Source of the DNA: Candidatus Babeliales bacterium
Lineage (GTDB): Bacteria > Babelota > Babeliae > Babelales > Vermiphilaceae
DNA length: 64,000 bases
Reading direction: 5' to 3'
Assembly: GCA_020049835.1 (NCBI GenBank)
Contig: JAGVLK010000003.1
Location: 1 to 64,000, forward strand
Positions 18,416-26,631 of this stretch are shown here, piece by piece. The first letter of the stretch is position 1, and each line of letters opens with the position of its first letter. The translations under genes and the position numbers were made by a program. The notes under the pieces were generated by a model. It was not told the DNA's origin and did not search any database. It saw nothing but the letters and a program-made list of their open reading frames with translations.

Positions 18416-18835
18416 ATGAAGAAAAGATATGGAATCAGTATAATTCTCTGTTTATTGACTTATGTTGAACTAAAACCGGCTTGTGAACAAAGTTTTTTGT
18501 CCACATTGTTTACGAGAGTGCACAATGAAATAATCAGAACGTTACATGAGCCAAGCTTTCCAGCTGCTCTTGCCACGTTGGCTGCAGGTTTAACGGCGTA
18601 TGGCGCATATTATAAGATGTCACACGGGTACCCCAGGTTTGCTGAATATAAAAAGTATAAAACTATACGCGATAGCTCATTCACCTGTATGGGGCCACTA
18701 TTGCTTTTAACTGCATTGATGGTGAGTGATGAAGAACAACATGCAGGCACATTTGGTTCTCGTACCATTGCTCTATGGACGGGGATTCCCATTACCATTG
18801 GCTCGTTCATATACTGGTTACACAAGCTATTATAA
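18416..18835 (+). CDS. Small membrane protein
   Basis: The 139-residue protein has an N-terminal signal or anchor (MKKRYGISIILCLLTYVELK) and three further hydrophobic stretches (FPAALATLAAGLTAYGAYY; CMGPLLLLTALMV; IALWTGIPITIGSFIYWL). No family recognised. It converges with the rhodanese gene, overlapping it by 6 nt. Start supported only by reading frame and the signal-like N-terminus; AGAAAGA lies upstream. Confidence 0.6.
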   Translation: MKKRYGISIILCLLTYVELKPACEQSFLSTLFTRVHNEIIRTLHEPSFPAALATLAAGLTAYGAYYKMSHGYPRFAEYKKYKTIRDSSFTCMGPLLLLTALMVSDEEQHAGTFGSRTIALWTGIPITIGSFIYWLHKLL

Positions 18836-19399
18836 TGCATCCTCTGCGATGCAAATACCACGATGCACATATTCTTCATGCAAATAGCTTTCTGCACATG
18901 GGCCTTCCACCGGGTAACCATGTTGATACCAATCTTTAACACCGTCATGATAATCAACCACGTTGGTATATCCTAAAGCGCGCAAAAGAATAAATGCTTT
19001 TTGGCCACCATTGCAGGCATCCAGCGCACAATATACAACAATTGGACGATCCAGATCAATGTTCTTAATGCGATAAATTAGATCTTTGAGCGGAATATTA
19101 ATAGAACCTTTAATGTGGCAATCGCGATACCAACGCTCAGATAATACATTGATCACAAGCAAATTCGGTTCGGTTGCCATACGTTTATAAAGCTGTTCAG
19201 CTGTAATGATTTGAATGCAACCAACATCATGTTTAACAATATCAATAAACTCTTGTGTAGTCAGTGTATAAATTCTATCAAGCACTGCTTCAACACGTGC
19301 TACTAGTATAGGATCTAACTGCCGAAATTGTTTGCCATAGCCAACGTTAACCATGAATAATAAGAAACAGATTCGTAGTAATATTGATTGTTGGCACAT
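18830..19399 (-). CDS. Exported rhodanese-domain protein
   Basis: The ATG at 19399 is favoured over the one at 19405 because AAAGGAGT then lies at good distance. A signal peptide (MCQQSILLRICFLLFMVNVGYG) precedes a rhodanese domain: ITAEQLYKRM, LLVINVLSERWYRDCHIKGSINIPL, then the active-site strand IVVYCALDACNGGQKA with Cys124, and ALGYTNVVDYHDGVKDWYQHGYPVEG. Rhodaneses move sulfane sulfur between thiols. Export suggests a periplasmic role in sulfur or thiol chemistry. The extra cysteine five residues after Cys124 may be functional. Confidence 0.88.
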   Translation of the reverse strand: MCQQSILLRICFLLFMVNVGYGKQFRQLDPILVARVEAVLDRIYTLTTQEFIDIVKHDVGCIQIITAEQLYKRMATEPNLLVINVLSERWYRDCHIKGSINIPLKDLIYRIKNIDLDRPIVVYCALDACNGGQKAFILLRALGYTNVVDYHDGVKDWYQHGYPVEGPCAESYLHEEYVHRGICIAEDAL

Positions 19400-19593
19400 G
19401 CGCATACTCCTTTGATCGGTAACCAGTGACTACTCTTTTGTAGTTTACTGTACCAAGAATGCAGATCACATGCCAATAAAAACGTTTGGAAGAGGCATCC
19501 TTCTTGCACTATGCAAGCTAATTTCCTCTTCCACCTTTTATAAGCTCACTCTATGAGTAGAGCATTTAATACGAGTCTATTAAACTCGGATCG

Positions 19594-20121
19594 TTACTCA
19601 GCTGCTGTTGTTGCAGCTTTACTCGCTCTACCAGGATGCTTCATACCTTTTCTCATACCAGGCTTACGTTCGCCACGAGGTTTTCTTTGACCTTCGCCAC
19701 GCGTAGCTGTATGTGATTTAAGCTTCTCCATAGTAACATCTCTCATCTCATGAAGATGACGTGTTTTTTGCGCCATATCACCTTGAGAAATGTTAGTATC
19801 CGCGTGGTTTTCATCCACAGCTATGGCAAGTTTACCAATTAGGGCATACAACCCTAATTTACCGCCTCTATAGCCCTCTAAGGCTTTCTTGTAACCTTCT
19901 ACGTCACCATTTTTAATTGGAGTCGCAAAAGCTGCGAGCATATGCTCGCCACCACGTTGCATTTCACCTGATGCTTTATTGGTACGTGATCCACGCCCAC
20001 GCATTTCACGCGTGGCTGCCGTACGCGTACGTGCTTCTCGCGTAGTTTTAGGTGGATTTACTGCAAAAACTGCAGCTGTTTGTAATGCAAGCAATGTTGC
20101 TGCTAATAATTGTCTCTTCAT
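19594..20121 (-). CDS. Exported basic protein with Arg-rich ends
   Basis: The start at 20121 follows AAAAAAGGAG and yields a clean signal peptide (MKRQLLAATLLALQTAAVFA). The mature part begins and ends with Arg/Lys/Gly/Thr-rich disordered stretches (e.g. REMRGRGSR; RGEGQRKPRGERKPG) around a ~75-residue helical core. The very basic tails suggest binding to nucleic acid or acidic surfaces. It has no close neighbours in an operon. Function unknown. Confidence 0.65.
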   Translation of the reverse strand: MKRQLLAATLLALQTAAVFAVNPPKTTREARTRTAATREMRGRGSRTNKASGEMQRGGEHMLAAFATPIKNGDVEGYKKALEGYRGGKLGLYALIGKLAIAVDENHADTNISQGDMAQKTRHLHEMRDVTMEKLKSHTATRGEGQRKPRGERKPGMRKGMKHPGRASKAATTAAE

Positions 20122-20302
20122 AAGATTTCTCCTTTTTTTAAAGACAACATATTCCATCCCATAAAAAGCCCTTTTTGGGCACTCTTTATGAGAACTATCA
20201 TACTCATGTCTAAAGTTAACATAATTAAATATGTAAAAACAAGAGTTTTGTGCTAAAATAAAGTCTTTTTTGACCTTTTTGTGCCCAATATATCGACAAG
20301 CA

Positions 20303-20411
20303 GTTAATTATGACAAATTATAGATATGTGCAAAAAAAGGCCTATTTTAGCCAGTTTTTACTATTTTAAGCCCTTTCGGCTTAAAATAGTAAAAACTGAG
20401 TCATAATTGAC
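20303..20411. repeat. Nested palindromic element
   Basis: A perfect 21-bp inverted repeat with a 5-nt loop (20352-20372 with 20378-20398) lies inside a second inverted repeat of 12 bp with one mismatch (20303-20314 with 20400-20411). No coding content. A related stretch occurs at 26041-26076, sharing an A run, GCCT, TTTTAG and TTTTACTATTTT in order. It lies in the 437-nt divergent gap between the genes at 20121 and 20559; the remainder holds only A/T-rich promoter-like sequence and a weak hairpin at ~20159-20190. Confidence 0.65.
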
Positions 20412-20558
20412 ATAGATTGGCAAACCAGTACACTTTTCATATTCTCCTTCGCAAGAATACTCAATGATTGTACCAAGAGGATCGCAAAATATAGCAATAG
20501 CGACTGCCTATGAGCTATGCTACCTCATGGTAACACCGTACAAGAACAGGAGATTGCT

Positions 20559-21503
20559 ATGCGCGCATTACCCATTCATGTCAAATATCTCATGACCATC
20601 AGCACCTGCATAGTCTTTGGTGGATGCTATGTGCCGGCGCGTTATTACATGCGACGCAATCTTTATTTAGCTACGCGTACCGTTCCTACTTATGCCATTG
20701 ACGAACAGCAGATGATCACTGTGTGGATACATGGCACACGCCTGTTTCAGCGACCGCTCTCACGCAAACATTTTTTTAGCACGACGCCTGGTCTTTTTCT
20801 TGCTATGGAAATCAGTCCCGGATATTATTTACGCACTATTGCGCAAACACTCTGCGCTAGCGATCCCGTTCGCTTTAACCTCGCAACATTTTATCATTTT
20901 TGTTGGTCGGGCAAACTGTGCTTTAATGAACGTTTATGTGCTGCGCATGATCTACATAATGCATTAAACGTCCTCATGCAGGCACATACACATGACGGCA
21001 AACGCCCAAAATTAAGAGTAATCGCACATAGTCATGGCGGCAACGTCTGTTTGAACCTCGCATTAATCAAGCGCGCGGAGCCCTTGTTTATCGATGAACT
21101 CATTTTATTGGCATGTCCCGTGCAGGATCAAACTAAAGAGCTGGTCAAAGATCCTATGTTTGGTAGAATTTATGCGCTCTATTCCGCTATCGATCTCATT
21201 CAAATTCTTGACCCACAAGGTTTTTACAAACACAAAGCACATGCTGACACCCTATTTTCTAAGCGACAATTTGCACATCAGCCTAATTTGGCACAGATGA
21301 AGATTAAGGTTGATCGACGCGCAATTATGCATACAGAATTTTCTCACTCGGCATTCTTACGGCTATTACCATCAATTTTAGATGAAATTGATGCCTGGCA
21401 AGAAGAAATTCAGTTCAACCAGGATCCTAATAAAATATCACGTATGTTATGCGTGTACACGCATGAAAAGGCTCGCAAACGCCTTAAAAGCCGACCCTTT
21501 TGA
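20559..21503 (+). CDS. Exported alpha/beta hydrolase-like protein (paralogue 1)
   Basis: The ATG at 20559 follows AGGAGA. The N-terminus is a signal peptide with a possible lipoprotein cysteine (VFGGC). The domain has the lipase-like core: VWIHGT (oxyanion region), LRVIAHSHGGNV with the nucleophile Ser158 in a HSHGG elbow, and IDELILLACPV, where the next strand leads to the acid residue region. Substrate unknown; lipid or ester hydrolysis is a family-level guess. The next gene, 59 nt downstream, is a clear paralogue, sharing WSGKL and KDPMF as well. Confidence 0.8.
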   Translation: MRALPIHVKYLMTISTCIVFGGCYVPARYYMRRNLYLATRTVPTYAIDEQQMITVWIHGTRLFQRPLSRKHFFSTTPGLFLAMEISPGYYLRTIAQTLCASDPVRFNLATFYHFCWSGKLCFNERLCAAHDLHNALNVLMQAHTHDGKRPKLRVIAHSHGGNVCLNLALIKRAEPLFIDELILLACPVQDQTKELVKDPMFGRIYALYSAIDLIQILDPQGFYKHKAHADTLFSKRQFAHQPNLAQMKIKVDRRAIMHTEFSHSAFLRLLPSILDEIDAWQEEIQFNQDPNKISRMLCVYTHEKARKRLKSRPF

Positions 21504-21562
21504 TATCTAACGCCGCATGTGCTACCTTTTTTATATAATGGCGTTATATAAGGAGTTCTCAC

Positions 21563-22390
21563 ATGAACATTAAAAAACTATGTATCTATCTATGGCTTGC
21601 AATATGCGGCATGTTACGTGCTGCAGAGCCATCAGAACTTATCGTTAACATATATGTGCACGGTACACAGCCGGGCATTTTGGCGCGTCACAAGTTCTTT
21701 TATCGCAAACCTGGCATGCATAGGATTGATGCGTATAAACCAAAACACCACAAACGTGAAATTGCACATATATTAGCTCAAACAGATGCCGACACATATA
21801 ATTTAGAACATTATTATATTTATGGTTGGTCAGGCAAACTTTCCGTTGCAGAACGAGATCAAGCAGCAGAAGAGCTGTTGCAAAATTTACGCACACTCCT
21901 TGCTCAGTATGCCCAAGATGGATACACCGACATTACTCTACGCATCATTACCCATAGCCACGGTGGCAACGTTGTACTACGTTTACCAACTCTAACCAAT
22001 GCCCACGAACTGTGCATCGATGAACTTATTGTTCTTGCATGCCCCATTGTGCCTGAAACTAAAGATCTGCACAAAGATCCAATGTTTAAAAAAGTGTATG
22101 CATTTTATTCCACCAAGGATATTATGCAGATTGCTGATAAATTTGCACATGCGCACGGACGTTCATTCGATCAGGCATCCAACCTTGTACAAGGCTGCAT
22201 TAACATCAAAAAGAAAGCCGTTTGGCATTTGATGACACATGCATGTTTTACTACCAAAACGTTCTTGCGCCATCTGCCACAAGTTTGTGCCACCGCTGAT
22301 GCATTTTATGCAAAGCATGGACACGATGTAACACCACCAACTATTGTAATAAAACGAAAATCTACCGGGTATACTATACGCGCTGTTTAA
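21563..22390 (+). CDS. Exported alpha/beta hydrolase-like protein (paralogue 2)
   Basis: A signal peptide (MNIKKLCIYLWLAICGMLRA) precedes the hydrolase core: VNIYVHGTQPG, YGWSGKLSVAERD, LRIITHSHGGNVV with nucleophile Ser132, CIDELIVLACPIVPETKDLHKDP. The order and many residues match the preceding gene, so the pair arose by tandem duplication. An ATAAGGAG site precedes the ATG. The gene is convergent with transketolase and overlaps its 3' end by 17 nt. Confidence 0.82.
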   Translation: MNIKKLCIYLWLAICGMLRAAEPSELIVNIYVHGTQPGILARHKFFYRKPGMHRIDAYKPKHHKREIAHILAQTDADTYNLEHYYIYGWSGKLSVAERDQAAEELLQNLRTLLAQYAQDGYTDITLRIITHSHGGNVVLRLPTLTNAHELCIDELIVLACPIVPETKDLHKDPMFKKVYAFYSTKDIMQIADKFAHAHGRSFDQASNLVQGCINIKKKAVWHLMTHACFTTKTFLRHLPQVCATADAFYAKHGHDVTPPTIVIKRKSTGYTIRAV

Positions 22391-24218
22391 CTGCAGTGAC
22401 TATCGCCGTTGCATCAATACCTTCATAGGCAAGTAACTCATACGGCAAGCCTGAACGTGGCATTTTGGAAACCGCAAGACAACTGATATGGTATCCGGCT
22501 CCTTGCAATGCCATGCTGACTGTTTCACCTAAACCACCGGCAAGATAATGATCTTCAACGGTAATTATGCGTTTGCCCGCTTTGTCTGCAACTGCACGCA
22601 CTGTCTGCACATCGAATGGTTGGATACTATACAGATCAATAACGGCAACATAGATACCGTCATTGAGCAATCGCTTTTGCGCTGCTAATGCTTCATGCAA
22701 TGTAACCCCTGCGGCAATAATTACTGCCTGATCTTGCGCAGATGATGTAAGTACTTTGCAACCACCAATATAAAACTCTGTATCTGCCGGATAAATTACC
22801 GGCAAATCCATGCGTGTTGTACGTAAATAACTTATGCCTTGATTGTATTCTGCCATTTGATACACCAACTGCCACGTGCTCACCGCATCTGATGGGTACA
22901 AAATTGCAGAGCCAAGCAACGTACGCATCATAGAAATATCTTCTAAACCCATTTGTGATGGACCATCTTGTCCAATGGAAACTCCCGCATGTGAACCGAC
23001 AACACGTAATGCAGCTTCACCGATTGCTGCCATACGCAGCTGATCATATGCACGGGTTACAAATGATGCAAAAGTAGATGCAAAAGGAATTTTGCCACGT
23101 TTTTGTAAACCGACTGCCATACCGATCATATTTTGTTCAGCAATAAAAGCTTCTACAAAACGTTGCGGAAATGCATCTTCAAACAGTTGAGCATAGGTTG
23201 AATTTTTAACCTCTCCATCAAGTGCTACCACGTCTTTACAACTGTGGCCAAGTGCGACTAACGCTTGGCCATACGCTTTGCGCGTTGCTACCGATTCACC
23301 CAGCTCATAATGTGAAGAGGTTACATCGAATGGTTTTGGTTCAGTTTCTTTAACCGGAGCCGGTTCATGAGCATGCCATACATACGTAGATTGATACGGC
23401 TTGGGTTCAAAACGTTCTTGCAATTCAAGCAAGCATCCGGGCAACTCATCTTGCTTAAATGGTTTGCCATGATAACCCTGCTTGTTTTCCACACGTGCAA
23501 TACCATAACCTTTGATCGTTTTTGCAAGGATAACAATCGGCGAGCCTTCATGTTCACGCGCTTTATCGTACGCGTACATAAGCTCTTGGATATTATGCCC
23601 ATCAACTTTGAGTACATGCCACCCGAATGCAGCAAATTTTCCGGCATAACGTTCAAGATGATATGCATCCATCGTTTCATTTGCTTGGCCTAAGCGATTA
23701 ACATCAACGATAGCAATAAGATTGTCTAATTTCTTAAACCCTGCAATTTCAGCAGCTTCCCACACCGAACCTTCAGCGGTTTCGCTGTCCCCCATGAGCA
23801 CATATGTTTTGTAATTCAATGCATCCATGCGCGCATTGATCGCCATACCAACACCGATGGAAAGTCCTTGCCCAAGTGATCCGGTTGCAGCTTCGGTATA
23901 GCGAAATCGTGGGGTTGGATGCCCTTCCAAAACCGAATTAAATTGACGATAGGTAAGGAGCTCATCTTCGCTGATGAGCCCCAATTCTTTGTACACTGCA
24001 TATAAAATAGGACTTGCATGCCCTTTTGATAAAATAAAACGATCATTATTTCTATATGCAGAATCGTTGAGCTTAAAGCGCATCGCATAAAAAAAGAGTG
24101 TCGCTACGATGTCTGCTGCCGATAACGCTGAAGTTGGATGTCCTGATCGAGCTGCAGTTGTCTGCAACAGTACGGAACGACGCATGCTATATGCTTGATG
24201 TGCAATAAACTCTTTCAC
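22374..24218 (-). CDS. tkt: Transketolase, single-chain
   Basis: All domains are in one ~614-residue chain: an N-terminal TPP-binding part (SGHPTSALSAADI, LSKGHASPILYA, GSLGQGLSIGVGMA, VLMGDSETAEGSVWEA), a pyrimidine-binding part (FVEAFIAEQNMIGMAVGL; GVSIGQDGPSQMGLEDI) and a C-terminal domain (ITVEDHYLAGGLG). The sequence resembles the shorter transketolase branch that includes animal enzymes. The GTG at 24218 is preferred: AAGGAA lies 9 nt upstream and it follows the stop of the small gene at 24223. Tkt interconverts pentose phosphates, linking with the pgi-zwf-gnd operon at 28.6-32.8 kb. Confidence 0.95.
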   Translation of the reverse strand: MKEFIAHQAYSMRRSVLLQTTAARSGHPTSALSAADIVATLFFYAMRFKLNDSAYRNNDRFILSKGHASPILYAVYKELGLISEDELLTYRQFNSVLEGHPTPRFRYTEAATGSLGQGLSIGVGMAINARMDALNYKTYVLMGDSETAEGSVWEAAEIAGFKKLDNLIAIVDVNRLGQANETMDAYHLERYAGKFAAFGWHVLKVDGHNIQELMYAYDKAREHEGSPIVILAKTIKGYGIARVENKQGYHGKPFKQDELPGCLLELQERFEPKPYQSTYVWHAHEPAPVKETEPKPFDVTSSHYELGESVATRKAYGQALVALGHSCKDVVALDGEVKNSTYAQLFEDAFPQRFVEAFIAEQNMIGMAVGLQKRGKIPFASTFASFVTRAYDQLRMAAIGEAALRVVGSHAGVSIGQDGPSQMGLEDISMMRTLLGSAILYPSDAVSTWQLVYQMAEYNQGISYLRTTRMDLPVIYPADTEFYIGGCKVLTSSAQDQAVIIAAGVTLHEALAAQKRLLNDGIYVAVIDLYSIQPFDVQTVRAVADKAGKRIITVEDHYLAGGLGETVSMALQGAGYHISCLAVSKMPRSGLPYELLAYEGIDATAIVTAVKQRV

Positions 24219-24222
24219 TGCT

Positions 24223-24429
24223 TTATTTTCCTTTTTTTTGAGACTCTTTACGCCGCCAATTTTCACCACGTGCCCATGACATACAACGCGCTATCCGCTG
24301 TGCTCCACAACTCATTTTTTTAAGTTGTGAATTCATACAACCCTTCCACCAAGCTTGAGAGCGTTCACGAAGTATATCTTCTTTAATCTCTTCATCACGA
24401 TGATGCTGATATTTTTCATTTTTATCCAT
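24223..24429 (-). CDS. Small basic protein upstream of transketolase
   Basis: A 68-residue frame begins at an ATG with AGGGAGAAGAG immediately upstream and ends 4 nt before the transketolase GTG; its last codons supply the tkt ribosome binding site. The protein is hydrophilic, rich in Lys, Arg, Glu and Trp, with four Cys (CMNSQLKKMSCGAQRIARCM). No family recognised. Good RBS and tight coupling to tkt support it, but it is short and unconfirmed. Confidence 0.5.
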   Translation of the reverse strand: MDKNEKYQHHRDEEIKEDILRERSQAWWKGCMNSQLKKMSCGAQRIARCMSWARGENWRRKESQKKGK

Positions 24430-24503
24430 AGCTCTTCTCCCTACGTTAGTATACAGTAATCTATCCACTTTTGTACTCAGTAAAAAGAGTATATACTACT
24501 GTT

Positions 24504-25520
24504 ATGGGACATGCGCAATTAAAACAGATGGCAGACCGTATGATCTATTGGTCATACGTACATTTGATGGTATCATTTTTTTCACTTATCATACTTTCCT
24601 GCTGGGGATTGGGCTTGAGCCCATTTACCATCGCCGGCAATCTTATTTTTTCACCGGTACTCTATGTTTTTTTATTGCTTGCTACCGCCCTCTTTTTTTC
24701 TGAATTGTTGGGCATTCCCAACATGGCGCTCATTAGCTGTATTGAGTTATTGAACAAACTCTGGATTGGCTGCATGCAACTTGCACAGCCCTATTTTTGT
24801 AACATGCTATTTGCAAAGCCACCGCTGTGGCAGCTGGGCATTATGGTAACCGCCGCACTGGCAATTCTGGTTACGCATACCGGCGCTCACAAAAAACTCT
24901 GCTTTCTTGCTCTGTTGATACTCTACAGTTTTTATTATGGCTTTCCTAAACCCGCACAAGATCGTATTATAACCATTCCGTGCAATCAAGGTGAAGTTAC
25001 TGTTATACAACATGCCCAAACGTTATGGCTTATTGATCCGGGACATATTGGGCGCACGAGTGGCGCACAAGCATTTATTGAACATTGTCTGCTACCAACG
25101 ATTGCGCGTGAATTTGGAACCAATCATATTGATTATCTTATTCTGCTGCAACCGACGGGATTTTTGTTCAAGGCATTAGCAAGTTGCTTGCAGCGCATGC
25201 AGATTACTCATCTATATATTCCTTATTGGCAAGGAGAACAACCGGGACTCAAGTATGCATACATGACACTTAAAAAAGTTGCAGACCAACAGCAAATACC
25301 TATTAAGCGTTCAGTTAAAGGAAGTTTAGTCTGCACAAGTTCTGCTACCGGATCACTCCGCATAAATCAAGAACCACAACCGTATAAAAAAGGCACGTTG
25401 ACCGTTGGTAATCTGTGGGTGAGTGGCAAAGTTGACAATAATGACATTACCATCTATTCTGCAGAATATACCAATCAAATTAAAAAAAATTCTAAAAATC
25501 AAAGCGAGTGTACGGTATGA
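24504..25520 (+). CDS. ComEC/Rec2-like membrane protein with degenerate metallo-beta-lactamase domain
   Basis: The ~338-residue protein has about five hydrophobic segments in its first 150 residues (e.g. LMVSFFSLIILSCWGLGLS; VLYVFLLLATALFFS; IMVTAALAILVTHTG), ending in the KLCFLALLILYSFYYGFP segment typical of ComEC before its C-terminal domain. The rest follows ComEC topology (GEVTVIQHAQTLWLIDPG; DYLILLQPTG; THLYIPYW) but the HADHIGG metal site expected after IDYLIL is replaced by QPTGFLFKA. It is much shorter than the usual 600-800 residues. Start uncertain. It overlaps the DJ-1 gene by ATGA. Confidence 0.62.
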   Translation: MGHAQLKQMADRMIYWSYVHLMVSFFSLIILSCWGLGLSPFTIAGNLIFSPVLYVFLLLATALFFSELLGIPNMALISCIELLNKLWIGCMQLAQPYFCNMLFAKPPLWQLGIMVTAALAILVTHTGAHKKLCFLALLILYSFYYGFPKPAQDRIITIPCNQGEVTVIQHAQTLWLIDPGHIGRTSGAQAFIEHCLLPTIAREFGTNHIDYLILLQPTGFLFKALASCLQRMQITHLYIPYWQGEQPGLKYAYMTLKKVADQQQIPIKRSVKGSLVCTSSATGSLRINQEPQPYKKGTLTVGNLWVSGKVDNNDITIYSAEYTNQIKKNSKNQSECTV

Positions 25521-26041
25521 AAAACGGAATCACCGTAGTTTTTGTTGTGGCTAATGAAGGATTTCAGCCGATTGAATATGCAGTTCCTAAAAAATTACTT
25601 GAGCAGGCCGGCATTAACGTACTTACTGCAAGCAATAAACTCGCACCCGCAATCGCAAAAGATGGCTCCAGCTGTAGCGTAGATATGCTCATTCAAAACA
25701 TCAAAACAGATGATATTGATGGCGTCTTTATCGTTGGAGGGCCCGGCGCACTTAATGCACTAGATAATCCCGCAACATATACAATGCTTAAACAGGTCGC
25801 CGCTGCACAGAAAAAATTTGGTGCCATCTGTATATCTACCCGTATCCTTGCACAATCCGGCCTCTTGAACGATAAACAGGCTACCGGCTGGAATGGTGAC
25901 AATGAGCTGCCAGGCATATTTAAGCAGTATAACGTTCATTATAAAACCCAAGATGTAGTGCGCGATGGTGACATCCTCACAGCAACCGGCCCTGAAGCCG
26001 CACGCGAATATGGTGAGCAGATTATATCGATGTTTAGCTAA
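25517..26041 (+). CDS. DJ-1/PfpI family protein
   Basis: The 174-residue protein has the class I glutamine amidotransferase-like fold of DJ-1/PfpI: ITVVFVVANEGFQPIEYAVPK, VDGVFI-type DDIDGVFIVGGPGAL, the nucleophile-elbow Cys in GAICISTRILAQSG, and DVVRDGDILTATGPEAAREYG. The Cys and the preceding Ala/Ile are family typical. Members act as chaperones, glyoxalase-like hydrolases or proteases; no choice can be made here. It is cytoplasmic and coupled by ATGA to the ComEC-like gene. Confidence 0.9.
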   Translation: MKNGITVVFVVANEGFQPIEYAVPKKLLEQAGINVLTASNKLAPAIAKDGSSCSVDMLIQNIKTDDIDGVFIVGGPGALNALDNPATYTMLKQVAAAQKKFGAICISTRILAQSGLLNDKQATGWNGDNELPGIFKQYNVHYKTQDVVRDGDILTATGPEAAREYGEQIISMFS

Positions 26042-26076
26042 AAAAGCCTTTATTTTAGGCTAATTTTACTATTTTC
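26042..26076 (+). terminator. Possible weak terminator, also a diverged copy of the 20333-20367 sequence
   Basis: A short AGCCT/AGGCT hairpin (26046-26050 with 26058-26062) is followed by T-rich sequence right after the DJ-1 stop. The A run, GCCT, TTTTAG and TTTTACTATTTT also occur in the same order at 20333-20367, so this may be a dispersed repeat reused as a terminator. Confidence 0.4.
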
Positions 26077-26232
26077 TTGCATTCAATAGCCCCACCTTGC
26101 TATAATTACAATTAGAAATTGCTTTCTGTGGTGTAGAGCTTGCTAATGTCTTGTATATACCCATTAATAGGGATATCAAAAATAGTCATCTCTAGCCTGC
26201 ATGGTAATATATTCGTAAAATAGGGGTTATTG

Positions 26233-26583
26233 ATGAAATCTACGCAAAAATGTGCTCTTATCAAAGCATTTCTGCTCGTTATGACATTCATTGTACATGC
26301 AGATAATCAATTAACAACAACTAGCAACCAACAGGCACGAACCGTAGCTACCTACACAGCTCCACAGCAGCGTCAAAGCGTTTCTGAAATTCGCATACGC
26401 CGTCGACGCCATACTAAACGTTGCTGCAGGCAATTTCGCACTTCACGGTATAGACATCGTTATCGTCGTCGTGGCTATATCTATGGTCCCGCAGGACCTT
26501 ATTGGAGTTATTATGGATGGCCCGGCACTTACGATTACGGCATCTACGGGGGCGTAGGATTTGGTGGAAGTTTTTATATATAA
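26233..26583 (+). CDS. Small exported Arg-rich and Gly/Tyr-rich protein
   Basis: The ATG at 26233 follows AGGGG by 6 nt. A signal peptide ends near HADNQ. The middle is highly basic (EIRIRRRRHTKRCCRQF, RYRHRYRRRGY) and the last ~35 residues are rich in Gly, Tyr, Pro and Trp (YGPAGPYWSYYGWPG). Such a layout fits a cell-surface, nucleic-acid-binding or host-binding protein, by inference only. It precedes the Gly/Arg-repeat protein at 26632 by 48 nt in the same direction. Confidence 0.65.
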   Translation: MKSTQKCALIKAFLLVMTFIVHADNQLTTTSNQQARTVATYTAPQQRQSVSEIRIRRRRHTKRCCRQFRTSRYRHRYRRRGYIYGPAGPYWSYYGWPGTYDYGIYGGVGFGGSFYI

Positions 26584-26631
26584 GCAAATAAACGAGATCA
26601 TACTATTATTTATTAAATGAAGGGTATCGGT

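Noticed and set aside
24223-24269. Longer transketolase start at the GTG at 24269
   Set aside because: No RBS precedes it and it would overlap the small gene; the GTG at 24218 has AAGGAA at good spacing and fits the family N-terminus.
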